From: Tenodera sinensis
Taxonomy: Eukaryota > Arthropoda > Insecta > Mantodea > Mantidae
Reading direction: 5' to 3'
Length of the DNA: 64,000 nucleotides
Assembly (NCBI GenBank): GCA_030765045.1
Contig: CM060969.1
Span: forward strand, 56,252,716-56,316,715
Below are positions 33,106 through 46,486 of this stretch, one piece after another (the stretch's first letter is position 1; each line of letters starts with the position of its first letter). Position numbers and translations under genes: made by a program. The notes below the pieces were generated by a model. The model made no database searches, was not told where the DNA came from, and saw only the letters and a list, made by a program, of their open reading frames with translations.

Positions 33106-34574
33106 TATTATTTAGAAGAGTCTTCTGTGATATAATGAGCCTGAGAGTCGGTAATAGTGACATTTTATTAGTTTCATTGCATTTCCTGACGATGTATTTT
33201 ACAATATTCATTCAAACTGGTGAGAAAGGAAAGCTTGTTGTAACAGTGTTTATTTCACAATGAAACAAGATGATTAATTTCCTTACATCTAACTATACTT
33301 AAAAGTAACAGTATTAAGTATATGTACTTAACGATAATGCTAGTGTACTATCTTTAACTCAGAAGCATGTCTTTGTCTTTGAACCGGAATCGCACTATGG
33401 AGCCGGGAGGTTTTTGGTACGATGTAAACAGAGTAATAGTTCAAAATTACTGTTTACAAGGCAGTTGAACTGTAAACAGTGTCAGTGCCAATAAACATAA
33501 TTCATTAATGGTATTATTGAAAGTATGATCATAATTTTGCTTTATGCAGTAATATACTGTATTAATGATGCTCTTTCTCGTAATGTTTACTGTCCCGGGA
33601 AAGAAAGAATAACTTGCTTTTGTAGCAGGGTGTAGAAAGTTAGAGTGAGAGGAATAATGAACGCCGCGTTATGACATATCAACCATAAGGTCATAGCTGA
33701 ACTCCTGACTGAAATACAGTACGGTTGTATTATTGTTTATGGGCATGATTGCGGAGCCTAATGCGTACCTTTGGCTTTTACCAATCACTGCTGTGATGCG
33801 CATAATGTCGATGGAATTCATGGTTACATTCGTGTTTGATACCCTGAAGACCACAGATCTGAGACGGTCGAAAGCTTGGTTCATATTCTGGGCTACAAAG
33901 ACGCTGAGAACGCTGAAAGCAGTAAATGAACGCTGTGCCATTGAAGGTACCTACTCAGGAGGGAGCACGATGACAGCATCGGGGCTATAAATGCAACGGC
34001 TCTGGACCATGAACACCTCGCTATGTTTCAGTAAACGATATTAATGCGAAGGCCGGCGGGCTCACCAGCCAGTTCTATTCTCAGGCTGCAGCTTTCACCG
34101 GTAAAGATATGAGGCTCTCAGGAAGTAATCTTGGCGAACAGAGAAAACACGGATGAATTATACCTTTTTTTCAGACGTTCTGTTCTCGTGCTATCTGAAA
34201 GGGACGGTGTACATTTTCGGTCCAGAAAGCTTGCCCCCTGTGTATTGGAGCGGTAAGACAGATATACAACGTGGTCTTTCTTTTTCCAATCGATTTGGCG
34301 AATGTTCACAACAGCGGAAGTGTTAGCCGAAAAGCCTTTGTCTGCTGCCGTCTGTGAAAAATAAGCAACCCCAGGCTATATTCCTCTGTTTGGTTATTAC
34401 TTTCCACGCAGCACTCGTAACTTCTTCTTCGGGATTCTTGGTTACATTTCCCTCCAGCAATGCATTTCTTGGATGATTCTCATCCAGTATAGAATGCAGG
34501 ATGTAATTAACATAACTTCTTATATCTTTTATATCACTTGAATGCTTTGAATATTAGATTGCGAGAGGAAAAAC
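33106..34574. other. Flanking DNA right of the palindrome, no recognised gene
   Basis: Unlike the arms, this DNA has no mirror copy left of 15068, which defines the insertion boundary. ORFs up to 90 codons on both strands around 33670-33990 overlap each other and show no known domain. Confidence 0.45.
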
Positions 34575-35400
34575 TCTTAACGTGTTGCACTCACATAACT
34601 TTCTCTACCCTTGCACAAAAAGTTCTTACAAACACTTATTTCTCTATCATGTCATTCGACATAAACATTTGTAGAAATTATTGCTAACTTTCTTGTACGA
34701 GTAGTTACAAGGGGATACAGTAAACTTTCAACGATAGTCAAATATTATAAAAATGGTCGCTATATGATGACTTTGAAATTCCGTTCTCTTTGTGAGACCA
34801 AGAGATAAAAAAATTTACAATGACCCCCCCTCCCATTTGAGAACGTCTATAAGCACTGCAAAATTCTAAAAAATAAACAAAAAATATCTCCTAAATGGGT
34901 CACTTCACATAACTCACATCATTCAACTTAAATTGTGTGTTTTAATATCTACGTTTTTGTTTGGTAAGATTGGGTCTACCACTTACGGCTTACCTATTAT
35001 GCAGGGGTCATCAAGACTAAACAGGACTACATAGAAATTCAAAATATACACTTCATTTACCATAAAAATATCACAAACTAGGCGTTTTAATCAAAATCGT
35101 TTTGAGAGAATCAAAATTTTCGAGAAATTTTCCTGTAAAGGGTAGTATATGGTGCAGGAATTTTCTTCAAAATTTTTGGTGTCGCATCTCTGAAACATAT
35201 CAAATTTATATATCACTTTGGTTTTTAATCGACTGTTAGTTTTTGAGTAATGCTGTTCACAGTCACACACACAAGGACTTTTTTCTAGAAACGCTTTTTG
35301 ATTTAGGGGGCCTTAAAACATATTTCCCGTGAAATCTCGATATCATATTTTTAGGTCGAATACAATACGCCCCCTACTTACTATATGTATTAGAGAAACT
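34575..35400 (-). repeat. Dispersed ~850-bp non-coding repeat, copy A
   Basis: A reverse-oriented copy of the family best preserved at 49553-50425. It starts with the family end (complement of GTAGAGAAAGT near 34598-34608) and ends near TAGAGAAACT at 35391-35400. Shared landmarks include AGGGTAGTATATGG and the TTTTTGAGTAATGCTGTTCAC segment. Confidence 0.75.
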
Positions 35401-35895
35401 AGAAATCTGATATATCTACAGTCAAATACAAAAATAAAATGAAAAACTGCATCTCGGTTAATGTCACAAAGAAAACGTGTTTATATTCTACACGGTAGGT
35501 TCGTAAGTTCATCCTTGTTGAAGGTGTACAGTATTTTCACCTCCAAACTTTGTGCAGTGCCCTTAGGGTATGCGTAAAGCATCCCATTTTATGGCAATGG
35601 TGAATAACAGAAATACTTCTATGAAAATGAAGCTAATCACTGGCGGCTGTTCAAAAGCAATAACTACTGATCGATTAGTCACGCCTGGTAGTGCTAACCA
35701 AGCCATTCAATAATATTTAAGGTAGGTGGTTGCTTTCGTCGAAAAAGTTATGTTTACGAGGACTATCTTTTTCAGCCTCCGATGGCGTCGTCAGATGAAC
35801 CAAGTAGTGACAGGAGGCACGAATTGCACTGTCTTCTCACCCAGTATCAAAAGCACTGCTAAGGTGAACTGGTCAGTTTAAAGATTGACGCGTAC

Positions 35896-36069
35896 TGACC
35901 CGTCGTCAGCGGAACGGAATGAAACAGAGAATTTCCGCGAGGGTCGCATTCGTATTATTAAATGGTCAAACGCACACTGGCCCGTCTGGTAGCATTTTCC
36001 TTAAGGTCGTTCAGAGAAGGATGCCTATCATACGACCCTCGCGGAAGTTTCCGCTGATGACGGGTCGCC
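35896..36069. repeat. Imperfect inverted repeat of about 170 bp
   Basis: The left arm (GACCCGTCGTCAGCGGAA, then TTCCGCGAGGGTCG) pairs with the right arm (CGACCCTCGCGGAA, then TTTCCGCTGATGACGGGTC) around a loop of about 75 bp. It is GC-richer than its surroundings. It may be a small foldback transposon; no target duplication was identified. Confidence 0.6.
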
Positions 36070-36154
36070 TTCGTAAACAATCGTTAGATTACGCATGCAT
36101 GAGGAATGCTCAACACAGTTATCACTAGAGCTAGGATTTGTATAAATTACTTAG

Positions 36155-36430
36155 GTATTCTTTCCCTTTGCTTATACATAACTAAAAGTGACAATCATTG
36201 TCTCATTGTTCTTGTTATATATTTTACATATTTGAGCACAGTGACATGTTTTTACATATTTTGCCTTGTTTATGTAGAATGAATTCTACTTCTTACTGTA
36301 AAAAGGTATTTTTCTCAATTGCAATATAGTTAACACCTAATTATTCGTGTGTAGATTATCCGGTTTGCAGAAAAAAGTATTACGTACATAATTCTTCATC
36401 CACTTGTTAACTAAGCTTTTGCTGTTCTAT
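36155..36430 (+). repeat. Dispersed repeat pair, copy 1
   Basis: Shares with 45085-45425 the ordered blocks TTTGCTTATACATAACTAAAA, TTTTACATATTTGAGCA, a CTACTTCTTACTGTA-like segment and CACTTGTTAACTA. It is a decayed element of unknown class, with no ORF. Confidence 0.65.
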
Positions 36431-39097
36431 CCATCCATATTTGTTGACAACTCAATTTTCCGGTCGGAATATTCTGGGCAGTGAGCTGTTAGGCTTCCGC
36501 GGAAGACGAATGTCTACCAATTTTCGTTCCGTTGCTGACAGTCAGTGTGCGCCAACCTTTAGTCCCACAACGGACACTTACAGATGTCGGTTAAAACAGG
36601 CTCGCCCGCCAAACGCCACTAAAAGGGGTATAATACAAACCTAGAAGGAGCTTCTCCATGGTAAGAGCTTTATGAGTGATGGTGTGATGCAGGAAATTTA
36701 GAGACGGCCGAAGATGGCTCACGATGAAGATGGTCAGGGACGGAAGTAATTGATCACCTTCCCCACAGTCCGGACCCGGCACTGAGTAAGCTCCATCTTT
36801 ACCCACAAAGAACACCACACAATGATGTTAAGAACACCGTGCAACCCTGGCTCAATAGACAGGAGGCAAATGGTTTTGCAGAGTGTATTAGTAAAATTGT
36901 GCATAGCTATGACAAATGCTTCAAATATATATTGGATGTCTGCTACAATAGATATACATACCAATACTGAGGGTGTTAAATAAAGTTGTATTTACAACTG
37001 CGGTACAAATGCGTATCCCACGGAGTGCAGAAACTTCAACTTTCCACGCATGATAGCATGAGTAGGAAGTGAATCAGAACAGTTGTCATAAAAAGGAACT
37101 TGAAACGCGTATACCTATTGGGTACGTGAGCTAGATACTGATGGCAAATTATACTTGGTTTACAAAATATTATCTTCTGAAGCAATCATGTGAGGTTAGT
37201 GGAGAATTCAAATGTCTAGTGTATTTTTAAGAAGTTTGTTAAAAACTTAATGCTTCCTGCGCGTTTTTTTTTTTTTTTTTTTTTTTTTGCGGGGTGGGGG
37301 GGGGGTGAGGAGGGACGCGGGCTATAATTTTTGCTACATTAATATCGAACTTGATATTTCTTTGGTATTGGTGTAAACGTTTAGTGTAGATGTTCATATT
37401 ATTTTAATGATTAATGCAGTGAGTCTCGAACTTCGCACCCTAAAGCCTCCCCCATTCCAAATGAGCAAACGATCACAAAAATATGTAATTTTTACTGCTC
37501 TCTTTTGGCACAGCTAAAGTTGGTATTTATAGAAATATTTATTTTTCATTAAATTCATGTGAAAGTTTAATGAAATCCTAATATTGCTACCATGATTCTG
37601 AAAGTTGCTAAATAAACGTTGCCAACTTTCCGGTAACCCTGGTGATTTATTGAGTGGTACTTCCATGATGAGGATATGATATTGAGAGTGAGCCTAGTCT
37701 ACTTTGAAGGGTGATCTACCACAAGGACCTACCGCGCATTCTGCGCTTGGCTTCACCGTCATAGCGTCGTAAACTATTGAAAAGGAAATCGTTTTATCTT
37801 ATATAAATGCTTGGAGATGGATTTAAATGGTTATTAGATCTCTTTATTAAGTTTGACACTTCTTTTAGTAATTTGAAGGCTGGAAATTTATAATCTTACT
37901 TCCTGGATACAGTGGTTAACAACAAATAGAGGTTCCAAGGACCTCTTAAATTCTTAAATTGTAGGTTAGAATATGATAAACAATAACTTGAGTTACATTA
38001 GTAAGAAATTTGTATCAACATTTACAGTCAAATGGCTAAATCTGGCGCCAATATTACTAAATCAACGTGTAGACATGACAAGCAGTGGCACAAAGTTAAA
38101 TGTTTTGAACGGCGAAAACTTTATAGACGTTTGGTTAACAGCACTTAAGGACTACAAAGCACCCAATGATAAGGCACTATAGTTCATATTTTCTTCCAAC
38201 CACCTAGCGATGTGAACAGACAGTCTGAACTATGCGCTTCATGAACACCAAACACAGGAATTGGCTTGAAATGCAATCTGATTTCAGAATGAAAACTTCA
38301 TGTATAGAAACTAAGTTTCTAGAAATCGTGAACTCAAAGGACAGATTCAACGTATCACACTGAAATTGTAAAGCTGTACATTGTTGCAATTGCTTTGTTC
38401 GTATGCAATATTTTTGAACTAATAATATTATTCATATTCTTATTATATATTTGTATTTAATAATTTTTCTCTGTTTTAATGCAAATATAACATGACTTGT
38501 GAACATTCTTTTACTTTTACATTAAGCCCTTGTTCCATACTGATATAAGAACTGTTTTAATAAAGTTGGCCTGGACCTACATATTTTGGCATAATAATTT
38601 CACTTTTTGTTTTCTAAACAAAAGTTAAAATGTAAGACATGTCGAATATATTTGTATTAAATTTGTGTTTACACAAAACTTTATTTTCATATATGAACCG
38701 TCTCTACCTTAAAGTAGACGAGAAGGCAAACGTGTTAAAGTACACTACTGAAGCAGATTTTACGTGGGCACTCGATTAGGATAATGTCTACTGCAAGTCA
38801 AGTAAAATACAAAATAATTGAATTTGTCGGTAACATTTCGTGGACCTCTAAGACGTCGTCCGCGAACCACCTGTTGGGAACCATAGCCGAAACGGTTGAA
38901 GCGGCAGCATTCAGGCGTTGGATTCAAATACTGATAACGGTCAATTTGAATGGGCATTTCCATCGCCTGATACATTCAGCAGTGGATGTTAACAATATGA
39001 CACAAAGTTACATTATGCAGATTGAAACAAATACTCTTTGGAATATAGTTTAAAGAAAGGTTGCTGTGCAGCTATGAATACCGATTACAATGAAAAG
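36431..39097. other. Intergenic DNA with no recognised gene
   Basis: A poly-T followed by a G-rich tract at 37266-37312 is the only distinct feature. ORFs under 90 codons near 36591-36964 and 38784-39053 have no identifiable domain. Confidence 0.4.
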
Positions 39098-39952
39098 AAA
39101 ATCTGATGTATTGCATTCACATGACTTTCTCTAATCTTGTTCTAACCACTCTTACAAACTCGTAATCCTCTTCTTCGTATTAGTTGAGATGAGCATTTGT
39201 ACAATTTATCTTATTGCTTATTTCCTTGTAGGTGCAAGGGCAATATTAGAATACAGTGGGCTTTGTGCGATAATCAAATCTTTTCAAGTTTTGAGATCCC
39301 GTTCTCTTTGCCCACTTAACATATAAAAAAAATGAACAATGATGTTCCATTTCACGAAAGTTTTAAGTTTTTCGAAACTGTCACAAATAACAAGGAGTAC
39401 CCCGAAATGCTTCCCTCCACAAAAATATTTATTCAGGCATAAATTGTGTGTTTTAGCGAGATCGACATTTTTTGTGTCCTAAGACTTTGTCTCTCTTACG
39501 ATTTACGAGTTATTCAAAATTCATCCAGAGTAAGCAGGACTACATAGGCTATAACCAGAAAATTCAAAATATACATTTCATTTGTCATACAAATATCTTA
39601 AACTTATGGCATTTTACTCAAAATCTTTAGGGCCATTTCCAAGAAAATCAAAATTTTCAAAAAATTTTCCACGTAAAGGGTAGTTTAGGGTAGGGCTATT
39701 TTCTTCAAAATCTTTGTGTCGCATCCTTGAAAGATATTGAAGCTAAATACCAACTTTGGTTTGTAACCGACTTCTCGTTTTTGAGATATGTTGTCCACAG
39801 ACTGACAGACACACACATGCTGTTCTCTCTCTCTCCTCTCTCTCTCTCTCTCTTTTATTCAGGGGGTCTCAAAACATATATTTACGGTGAAATCTCTACT
39901 TCGAATTTTTGGGTAGAATACAAAACTTCCTCTACTTACCAGTAGACAAAGT
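39098..39952 (-). repeat. Dispersed ~850-bp non-coding repeat, copy B
   Basis: A full-length reverse copy. The ends are ATGACTTTCTCT near 39121 and AGTAGACAAAGT at 39941-39952. A TC microsatellite (39825-39853) sits where other copies have TG-rich sequence. Confidence 0.8.
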
Positions 39953-40559
39953 GGAAATGGAACAAATTCACAGTTCTAAATCGATTCAGCAACAACCAAC
40001 AATAATTCTCTAATAGGTTGTATGCTTTTTAGGGTCATTATAGACGTCTATAGACCCAAATTTCTACCGAAAACGTTTTTTTTTTTTTTTTTTTTTTTTC
40101 AGTAAAACTCCGATATTTGCTGTTTTTATACTCATCACGCTAATAACTAATAAACAGGTAGACTACGTATATACTTTTTTCTTAGCTAGAGTAAACTATA
40201 GTGCCGCCACATGCCTACCTTGAATTATGTATGTTTACTCTGTTGAATGATGCTATTTTTTAAATTAAATGTTTTCGGAAAATTTTATATCTGTGCACTG
40301 CAAAATTTACGCAGTGGGAAACTTTTTTGTTATTGAGTTTACATCGGGGACAAAGTGAGAGCAAATGTTGCGGAGGGTTAGAGACAGTTTTTAAAATAAA
40401 CCAGAACCTCTTGCTTTCATCGTGTGAGGCAAACAAAAGGTATTCACCTATTCAGATAAAACGCGTCAAGTGTTAGACACAAGGCAGCAGTTCGTAAAGA
40501 AGTGTGTGTGTGTGTGTGTGTGTTTATACTGTATGGAAGCTGTGAAGTGTTATTACGCT

Positions 40560-41110
40560 ATTTATTTAACATTTTCAGTAAATATTTGCAGTTGTGGTGT
40601 GAGAGCTAGGAAGAGAGAATATATTGGTAAATTAACTAGTAAGGAACGCCAAATAATTATGAGTAGGTATGTTAGATTATTTTTTTCAAGTCAAATGAAT
40701 AACAGTAACAGTAAAAGAAACAGCTAAAGCTATCGGATGTTCAGAAGTGTATTGGATTAAAAAGAAACTAAGGAAAGGACCTCTAAGAACGCCACGAAAA
40801 AGAAAGCAAAAAGGGCAGGATAACACAAAACGCTAGGTTAACGCAATTTGATGGAATAGCGCAAAGCAGAGTGCGGCGAATTTTTCATTTTTTACTGTTT
40901 GAAAATATTTCACTCACGCTGAATATAATTTTGTCACGGTATCATCACGGTGATGATACCCTATCAATTTTCTCAGGAGTCAGTCTGCGTCGGTTCTTAC
41001 GTGATTTGGGGTTCGAATATGAAAGAAAGAAACGTTGCAACGTTGCGTCTTCTAAGATTGAGGCGAGCATTAGTTTTGCCGGTGATGCGTCCTGGCCACG
41101 TGTAGGGTAG
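40560..41110 (+). pseudogene. Fossil of a Tc1/mariner-type (DDE_3-like) transposase N-terminal region
   Basis: Conceptual translation across several frames gives GKLTSKERQIIMSRYVR, then a helix-turn-helix-like KETAKAIGCSEV, then KGPLRTPRKRK, and finally SLRRFLRDLGFEYERKKR (about 40980-41035). This order is typical of the N-terminal half of a widespread insect IS630/mariner-like transposase. Stops and frameshifts interrupt it and no catalytic domain is found downstream. A perfect palindrome GGTATCATCAC-G-GTGATGATACC lies inside at 40938-40960. Confidence 0.5.
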
Positions 41111-42699
41111 TTTCATATCATCCTCCCTCCCGTGGTCTGACGCAGAATACGCCTTCGGTTGTCTTGTTGGAATCCCCTTGGTGACAGACAAGACGAGACG
41201 AGACAAGGCCATCTGTATACCACAGGCCAGGTCATTCATATGTATCAAAATATCTACAGACATCGCTTTGATATTACGTATAAGTCCATCATAATATTAT
41301 TGCATCTGGAGCGAGGGCGCTTCGATCTACCGGAAGCTTGGTAGGGACCGAATGAAAGTATAGTTGGACCGCTTTTAGCGTTTCCATTTCGGCTTCTTTG
41401 ATTCTAGCTTTGCTGTAGCTTGACACATAAATAAAGCGGTCGCTTTGTAAGGAACTGGAAAGCCGACTTTCGCTCGAACTATATCTACACTGCTTGGTAT
41501 AATGTCACTTTATGTTTCCGGAAACGGCCACGGGAGGCCGACTGCATTAATAACGTGGTTGTGTAATAACAATTTAAATGACATTAAATAAATATTATAG
41601 TAGCTACAAAACAAGAATAAACATGGACCTAGCCAATAAATTGGCGATGCTCTCTCGGGTTTCCAGTTGCCTAGCAAGCGGGCGACAAGACAGAGGATCT
41701 TACTGTATTTGTCACACCGAAACCGCCTTGGGTAAACCTTGGGGTAAAACTGGTAGCCTCACATGTTTGAATATCGGAGTAATTTTCAAAGGTTTTTATA
41801 GCGTGGTGTCATTCAGACAGCAAACAGAGGCTTGTAACTAGTCTGTCGATGGGAACAGACGTAAAATTTGTGGAACGTCGAAGTATGTGAAAACCAACAC
41901 ACAAGGTGACCATAGTAAAACTTATTTAGGTGTATAATTATGTGGATAGTTACTGGGTTAGTGAATTATATGATAATACACGTCGGTAACGCCCCAAGTG
42001 AAAAGAGTGATTTATAAAAAAAATGCATTATAATCAGAATCTGTGTCATCTTTTCAACACTCGCATGCCCAGAGGGAGAGAAAGGTGGCAAAGGGCCTAC
42101 CCAGGGTGAGTGTGGTTCCCGCAATGGCGGGAAGCATTGTCGCTTCAAACAGTTAACGATATTTGACCGGCAACAATATATGGTCCTGCTTTAAGGTTCA
42201 CATCAATGTGAAGCAAAGCAAAATATATTTTCTTCGGCGAGTAGAAATAGAAAACTGTATAATAGGTCGTTAAAAAGCTATATTTGGCTTGTAATTTGAC
42301 TGAAGCTCTTCGTCGTTTTATTAGTGCCATACTCCAGAAAAGTAACATCTTTGTTGTACTGCTGAGAATGTAGCTGCCACACGAACCTCTAACCGAAAAT
42401 GATGTGTAATGCTTTTATTGGGCAACCACAATCTCTAGCCATTACTTAAATTGTGGTAGTTTGGATGTTTTATGGTGTCTGGTAGCCATTAGAAACCACG
42501 GAACGCTCTAAAATTATCTCCCTGTGGTCAGACTGTAGTCATATACATACATACTTTGGGGTTGATGACAGCACTTCAACGCTCTACGCATGTCAGCTTC
42601 TGCCGCAATATTAACGAGTGGTACCATTGCATTTCACGTCAGTCTGGGCCACTTTCAACCATCTTATTTTCAGGGTGAGTGTGGTGCCTACTTATAGCA
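41111..42699. other. Intergenic DNA with no recognised gene
   Basis: No supported ORF. A GGGTGAGTGTGGT segment occurs near 42103 and again near 42674, suggesting a small duplication. Confidence 0.35.
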
Positions 42700-42889
42700 G
42701 CTAAAGGAAGTATTGCATTACCACTATGGATATGTTTCACCAGAACCAAATGTTTTGAAATCCCTTTAATCTAAAAGGTGTGTGTGCGTGTGCGTGTGCG
42801 TGTGCGTGTGCGTGCGTGCGTGTGTGTGTAGGTGCGTTCGTGCGTGTGTAGGTGCGTTCGTGCGTGTGTAGGTGCGTTTGTGCGCGCGC

Positions 42890-42942
<53 letters not shown>

Positions 42943-43302
42943 ACAGTGAACAACATAACGCAAAACGGAAAAGTTTGTTAAAAACCAAACTTGGTATTTA
43001 AGTTGAATACTGTTCATGGATGCAACACGAAGACTTTAAAGAAAATTCCTGTACCCTAAACTACCCTTTACATGGAAAATGTTTCGAAAATTTTGATTTT
43101 TTCAACATGGGTCTAACGATTTTTTAAAATGCTGTATGTTTAAGATATTTATATGCGAAATTAAGTGTATATTTTGAATTTTCTGGCTATAGCCTACTGC
43201 ATTACCACTATTACTGCATAACTGGTTTACCGTAAGAGTTAGACCAAATCTTGCTATTCAAAAATATAGATTTCGTTAAAGCACACGTTATGTCCAAATG
43301 AA

Positions 43303-43346
<44 letters not shown>

Positions 43347-43650
43347 AGTGAACAATTTCGGAGATATACCTTAATTCGTGCGGGTTTTGCAATGATTATA
43401 CTTTTCTCAAATGGAGTTCGTTATTCAGGTTTTTGTCCTTTGGCCATGCAAAGAGGACGGAAGTTCAATTTCATACAGCGACCAGCTTTACAACATGTAA
43501 CTATCGCTCAAAACCGACTTTATTTCCCCTGCACCTTCAAGAAAGTTAGCAATAAGGCAATTCTACAAATTTTTATCTCGACTAACATGAAGAGAATGTA
43601 AGAGTTTGTAAGAATAGCTGGCATAAGAGTAAAGAAAGGCATGTGAGTGT
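42700..43650 (+). repeat. Dispersed ~850-bp non-coding repeat, copy C
   Basis: Forward copy sharing AACCAAACTTGGTATTTAAGTTG, ACCCTAAACTACCCTTTACA, GAATTTTCTGGCTATAGCC and the end GTAAAGAAAGGCATGTGAGTG with copy D. The TG-rich internal segment has expanded to the GT/GC microsatellite at 42778-42940, and a poly-T tract lies at 43306-43345. Confidence 0.75.
42778..42940. repeat. GT/GC compound microsatellite inside repeat copy C
   Basis: GTGTGC and GTAGGTGCGTTCGTGC units are followed by a GC run and a GT run. ORFs rich in TH or AR dipeptides on the reverse strand are artefacts. Confidence 0.96.
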
Positions 43651-44112
43651 AACAGGTCAGATTATTTTAAAATGTTCCATGTCCATTTCTTCTTCTTTGG
43701 AGCAGAATATAACTATTTGGAGATGCCACTATTCCAGGTCTGAAAGGGTTCATGCAATTCATGTCATGTGATCAGTTGAAATGCAGCAGCAGAAGATTTT
43801 CTTGGTAAATGAGGAACTAATCAATGGATGATCCAAAATTTTCTTCTGTTTGGCCTGTTCATTTCAAAGTGTCATTAGCTTATTTTAATTCATCTTAATT
43901 GATTCATGGGAGAAATTTTGTTTCACCACTAAATTGACTGTAAAATCAGACATTTCATTAAAAAAACACTACAATGTGCAGGAATCCATTGATGAACTAT
44001 ATTTTTATGTATGTTCTGAGAAATCTAAAATACGAAGTTTTAGACAAAACGTTCATGTGCGTCTGTGAACAGTGTAACTCTAAACTGAGAAGTATAATAG
44101 GTATCTAATTCG

Positions 44113-44318
44113 CAAATAACAGAAAGTAATTAGAGACTCACACTTCACTTCAATAAATTGAGTTACAATCAGTATTTCACAATAGCTGAGCTATTGTATA
44201 AGGTCAGGACGCTTGATGATGACAGGTACATGTGTCGAAACCATCGTTGTGTGAAATATTGAGTGTAACTAAATTTATTGAAGTGAAGTGTGAGTCTATA
44301 ATTACTTTGTGTTATTTG
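44113..44318. mobile_element. Foldback/MITE-like inverted-repeat element of about 206 bp
   Basis: Arms at 44113-44182 and 44248-44318 are about 70 bp each and pair with few mismatches (CAAATAACAGAAAGTAATTA against TAATTACTTTGTGTTATTTG; ACTCACACTTCACTTCAATA against its complement). The loop is about 65 bp. No ORF lies inside. Such non-autonomous elements move with transposase supplied elsewhere; the superfamily is not identifiable here. Confidence 0.75.
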
Positions 44319-45084
44319 TGGATCAATTTGCTTCACTGTTAATAGCTTCAGGTGTCTACATTTAAAGTGTCTAATTTCTTATTCAGTATTCGATAAAATA
44401 TTATGTGTGGTAATATCAATAGGTTTTATATGATGATAACTGTGCGAAGCTGTGCGAGAAAAATTATCCCAAATATGAAAAACCCGAGCAGTATTTGTTT
44501 AGAGTATTCCACGAAATAATTTATTTAATATTAATAGTAATTTAGAAGTAAACAACTTACAATACCGTTCATATATTTTAATTAAGATTTATTTTCACAG
44601 TTGGCACTACAATTAATCCAGTAGACTATGAGAACCATAACAATAATTTTAGCACTTAAAGTAGAGAAATGAGGTATTAGAAATATGATGAATATAAATG
44701 AACGAATTTGCGTTAGTAGGCTATTCATTAAAGATAGGTCTGCTCTATTTAAAATTACAGTTGTTAAAGGTACAATTCTCAAACGTAAATGAAGACGGCT
44801 GTTGTGTTTTCTGCGTGACATTCAGGGTGTGCAGGTTACATTTCTTAATTTAATGACAAATCTTTTGTCTTCCATTTTTGAATGGCCCACTAATTGTTTT
44901 AATGCACATGGTTCAGAATGTTCAGAAATGTAAGAAAAGGTTTAGGTCATAGTTAAATAAGTAATCTAACAAGAGGTTCTGCTATTCCAAAATTCTAAGT
45001 AAAGTTCCTTCATCACATCATCATTGTTGTGGTTGCAATCCCATTTCGTGTATCGTGTGTCTAGGGTTTTCTATGTAAATACAT
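44319..45084. other. AT-rich intergenic DNA, nothing recognised
   Basis: A short ORF of 79 codons on the reverse strand (44582-44821) has no recognisable domain. Confidence 0.35.
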
Positions 45085-45425
45085 ATTCTTTGCCTTTGCT
45101 TATACATAACTAAAATGATAAATGTCCATGAATTAGAACGCTAGCTATATACGAGTATAATAACATGGTGTGTTACATATGTGTTACATGTTTTACATAT
45201 TTGAGCATAATGGCATTTTTTACATATTGTTACCTTATTTACGTAGTATAAAATGTATTCCGCTTCTTGCTGTAATTTTTTTTTAGTTCAAATATAGCAA
45301 ACTCTTGATTATTTATGTGCAGATTATCAGTTTGCGAACTATCTGACCATCTTTGCACAAAACAAAACCAGGTACTATATTCTCACAGAACGTTTCACCC
45401 ACTTGTTAACTAGCTTTCTACGTTT
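45085..45425 (+). repeat. Dispersed repeat pair, copy 2
   Basis: Partner of 36155-36430, with the same ordered blocks and a longer middle section. Confidence 0.65.
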
Positions 45426-46486
45426 GAGTCGCTGAGAGAGGGAACTTTAGGAAATAGCAATAAAAATGCCAAAGTGACAGCAGATTAACATTTCAATCGT
45501 TGTCAGCCTGTCCCGTGACAATCGAAAATATGCTGCTTTCTTGTTTTGATCAGCGTTTAAGGTCAAGAAAGCGAATTATTCCTGACTTTGCGCCTTTTAG
45601 TGTTTAATTGAATTTCACCTACGACGCCTCCAGTAGTGTCAAAATTATCATCGAAGTTAAAGTCGTGGATTACAAGTGATTCATTCACTTCTGATGAAGC
45701 TGTGATTCTCTGCCAGGCTCGTAATAAATAATATAAAGTAGGAATCATCAAGTAATGATTATGATATTTAATACATCATTTATATACCAATTAAACTAAA
45801 TTAATATTACATATTTTAAAATGTTTTGTGTAATAGTAGATATTTCACCTAATATTATTACATAAATATGTACATATTCTAAGCTTTGATATTAAAAATC
45901 CTGACCCTAATCATAATTTATTTGATGAATCTCATCAGAGGCTAATAAATCTAAAAGCTCTTGCGGAACATACCGTATTTTTACAATACAAGGCTTTCTA
46001 AAGATTACAGAACTGCTGTAAGTAGCATATCTTTACTGTTGCATGACGTATTTGAAACTATTCAAAGCGACATACTGTTTTGAAGAGTTGCGTGGCAATA
46101 AACAACTGCCATTATTAAAATTATTTGACCCACACAGGGGTGTATGAAGCCATACACTTTGCAAGTGTGGTGTTTTATGTAAAACATATCCCTTGAGAAA
46201 CTCACATGTCAAATACTTATAGAGGCACTAAGTTGTTAAGAATGAAAATACTTGGGATAAGCAGATTCAACATCAAATGCAAAGAATGATATGGGATATA
46301 CTTGGCGAATTTACTAAATCGACTTTGGCAGAGGGCACGGAAACAACTACAGAATACGGTTAGTCAAATTATATATGTAGTAATAATTAAAAGTGTACAT
46401 CAATAAGAGAAGTTATCTTAATTGTTGTGTAACGACCAGGTTGATCCTAAAAGTGAAGTGTAAGTGTTAAGTGTAAGAATAACACC
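45426..46486. other. AT-rich intergenic DNA, nothing recognised
   Basis: No ORF over 65 codons and no recognised repeat. Confidence 0.35.

Noticed and set aside
33669..33990. Overlapping 85-90 codon ORFs on opposite strands
   Set aside because: Both strands are open over the same stretch, neither shows a domain or a promoter context, and chance is sufficient explanation.
44582..44821. 79-codon hydrophobic ORF as a membrane protein gene
   Set aside because: AT-rich chance ORF; hydrophobicity follows from base composition and no conserved pattern is seen.
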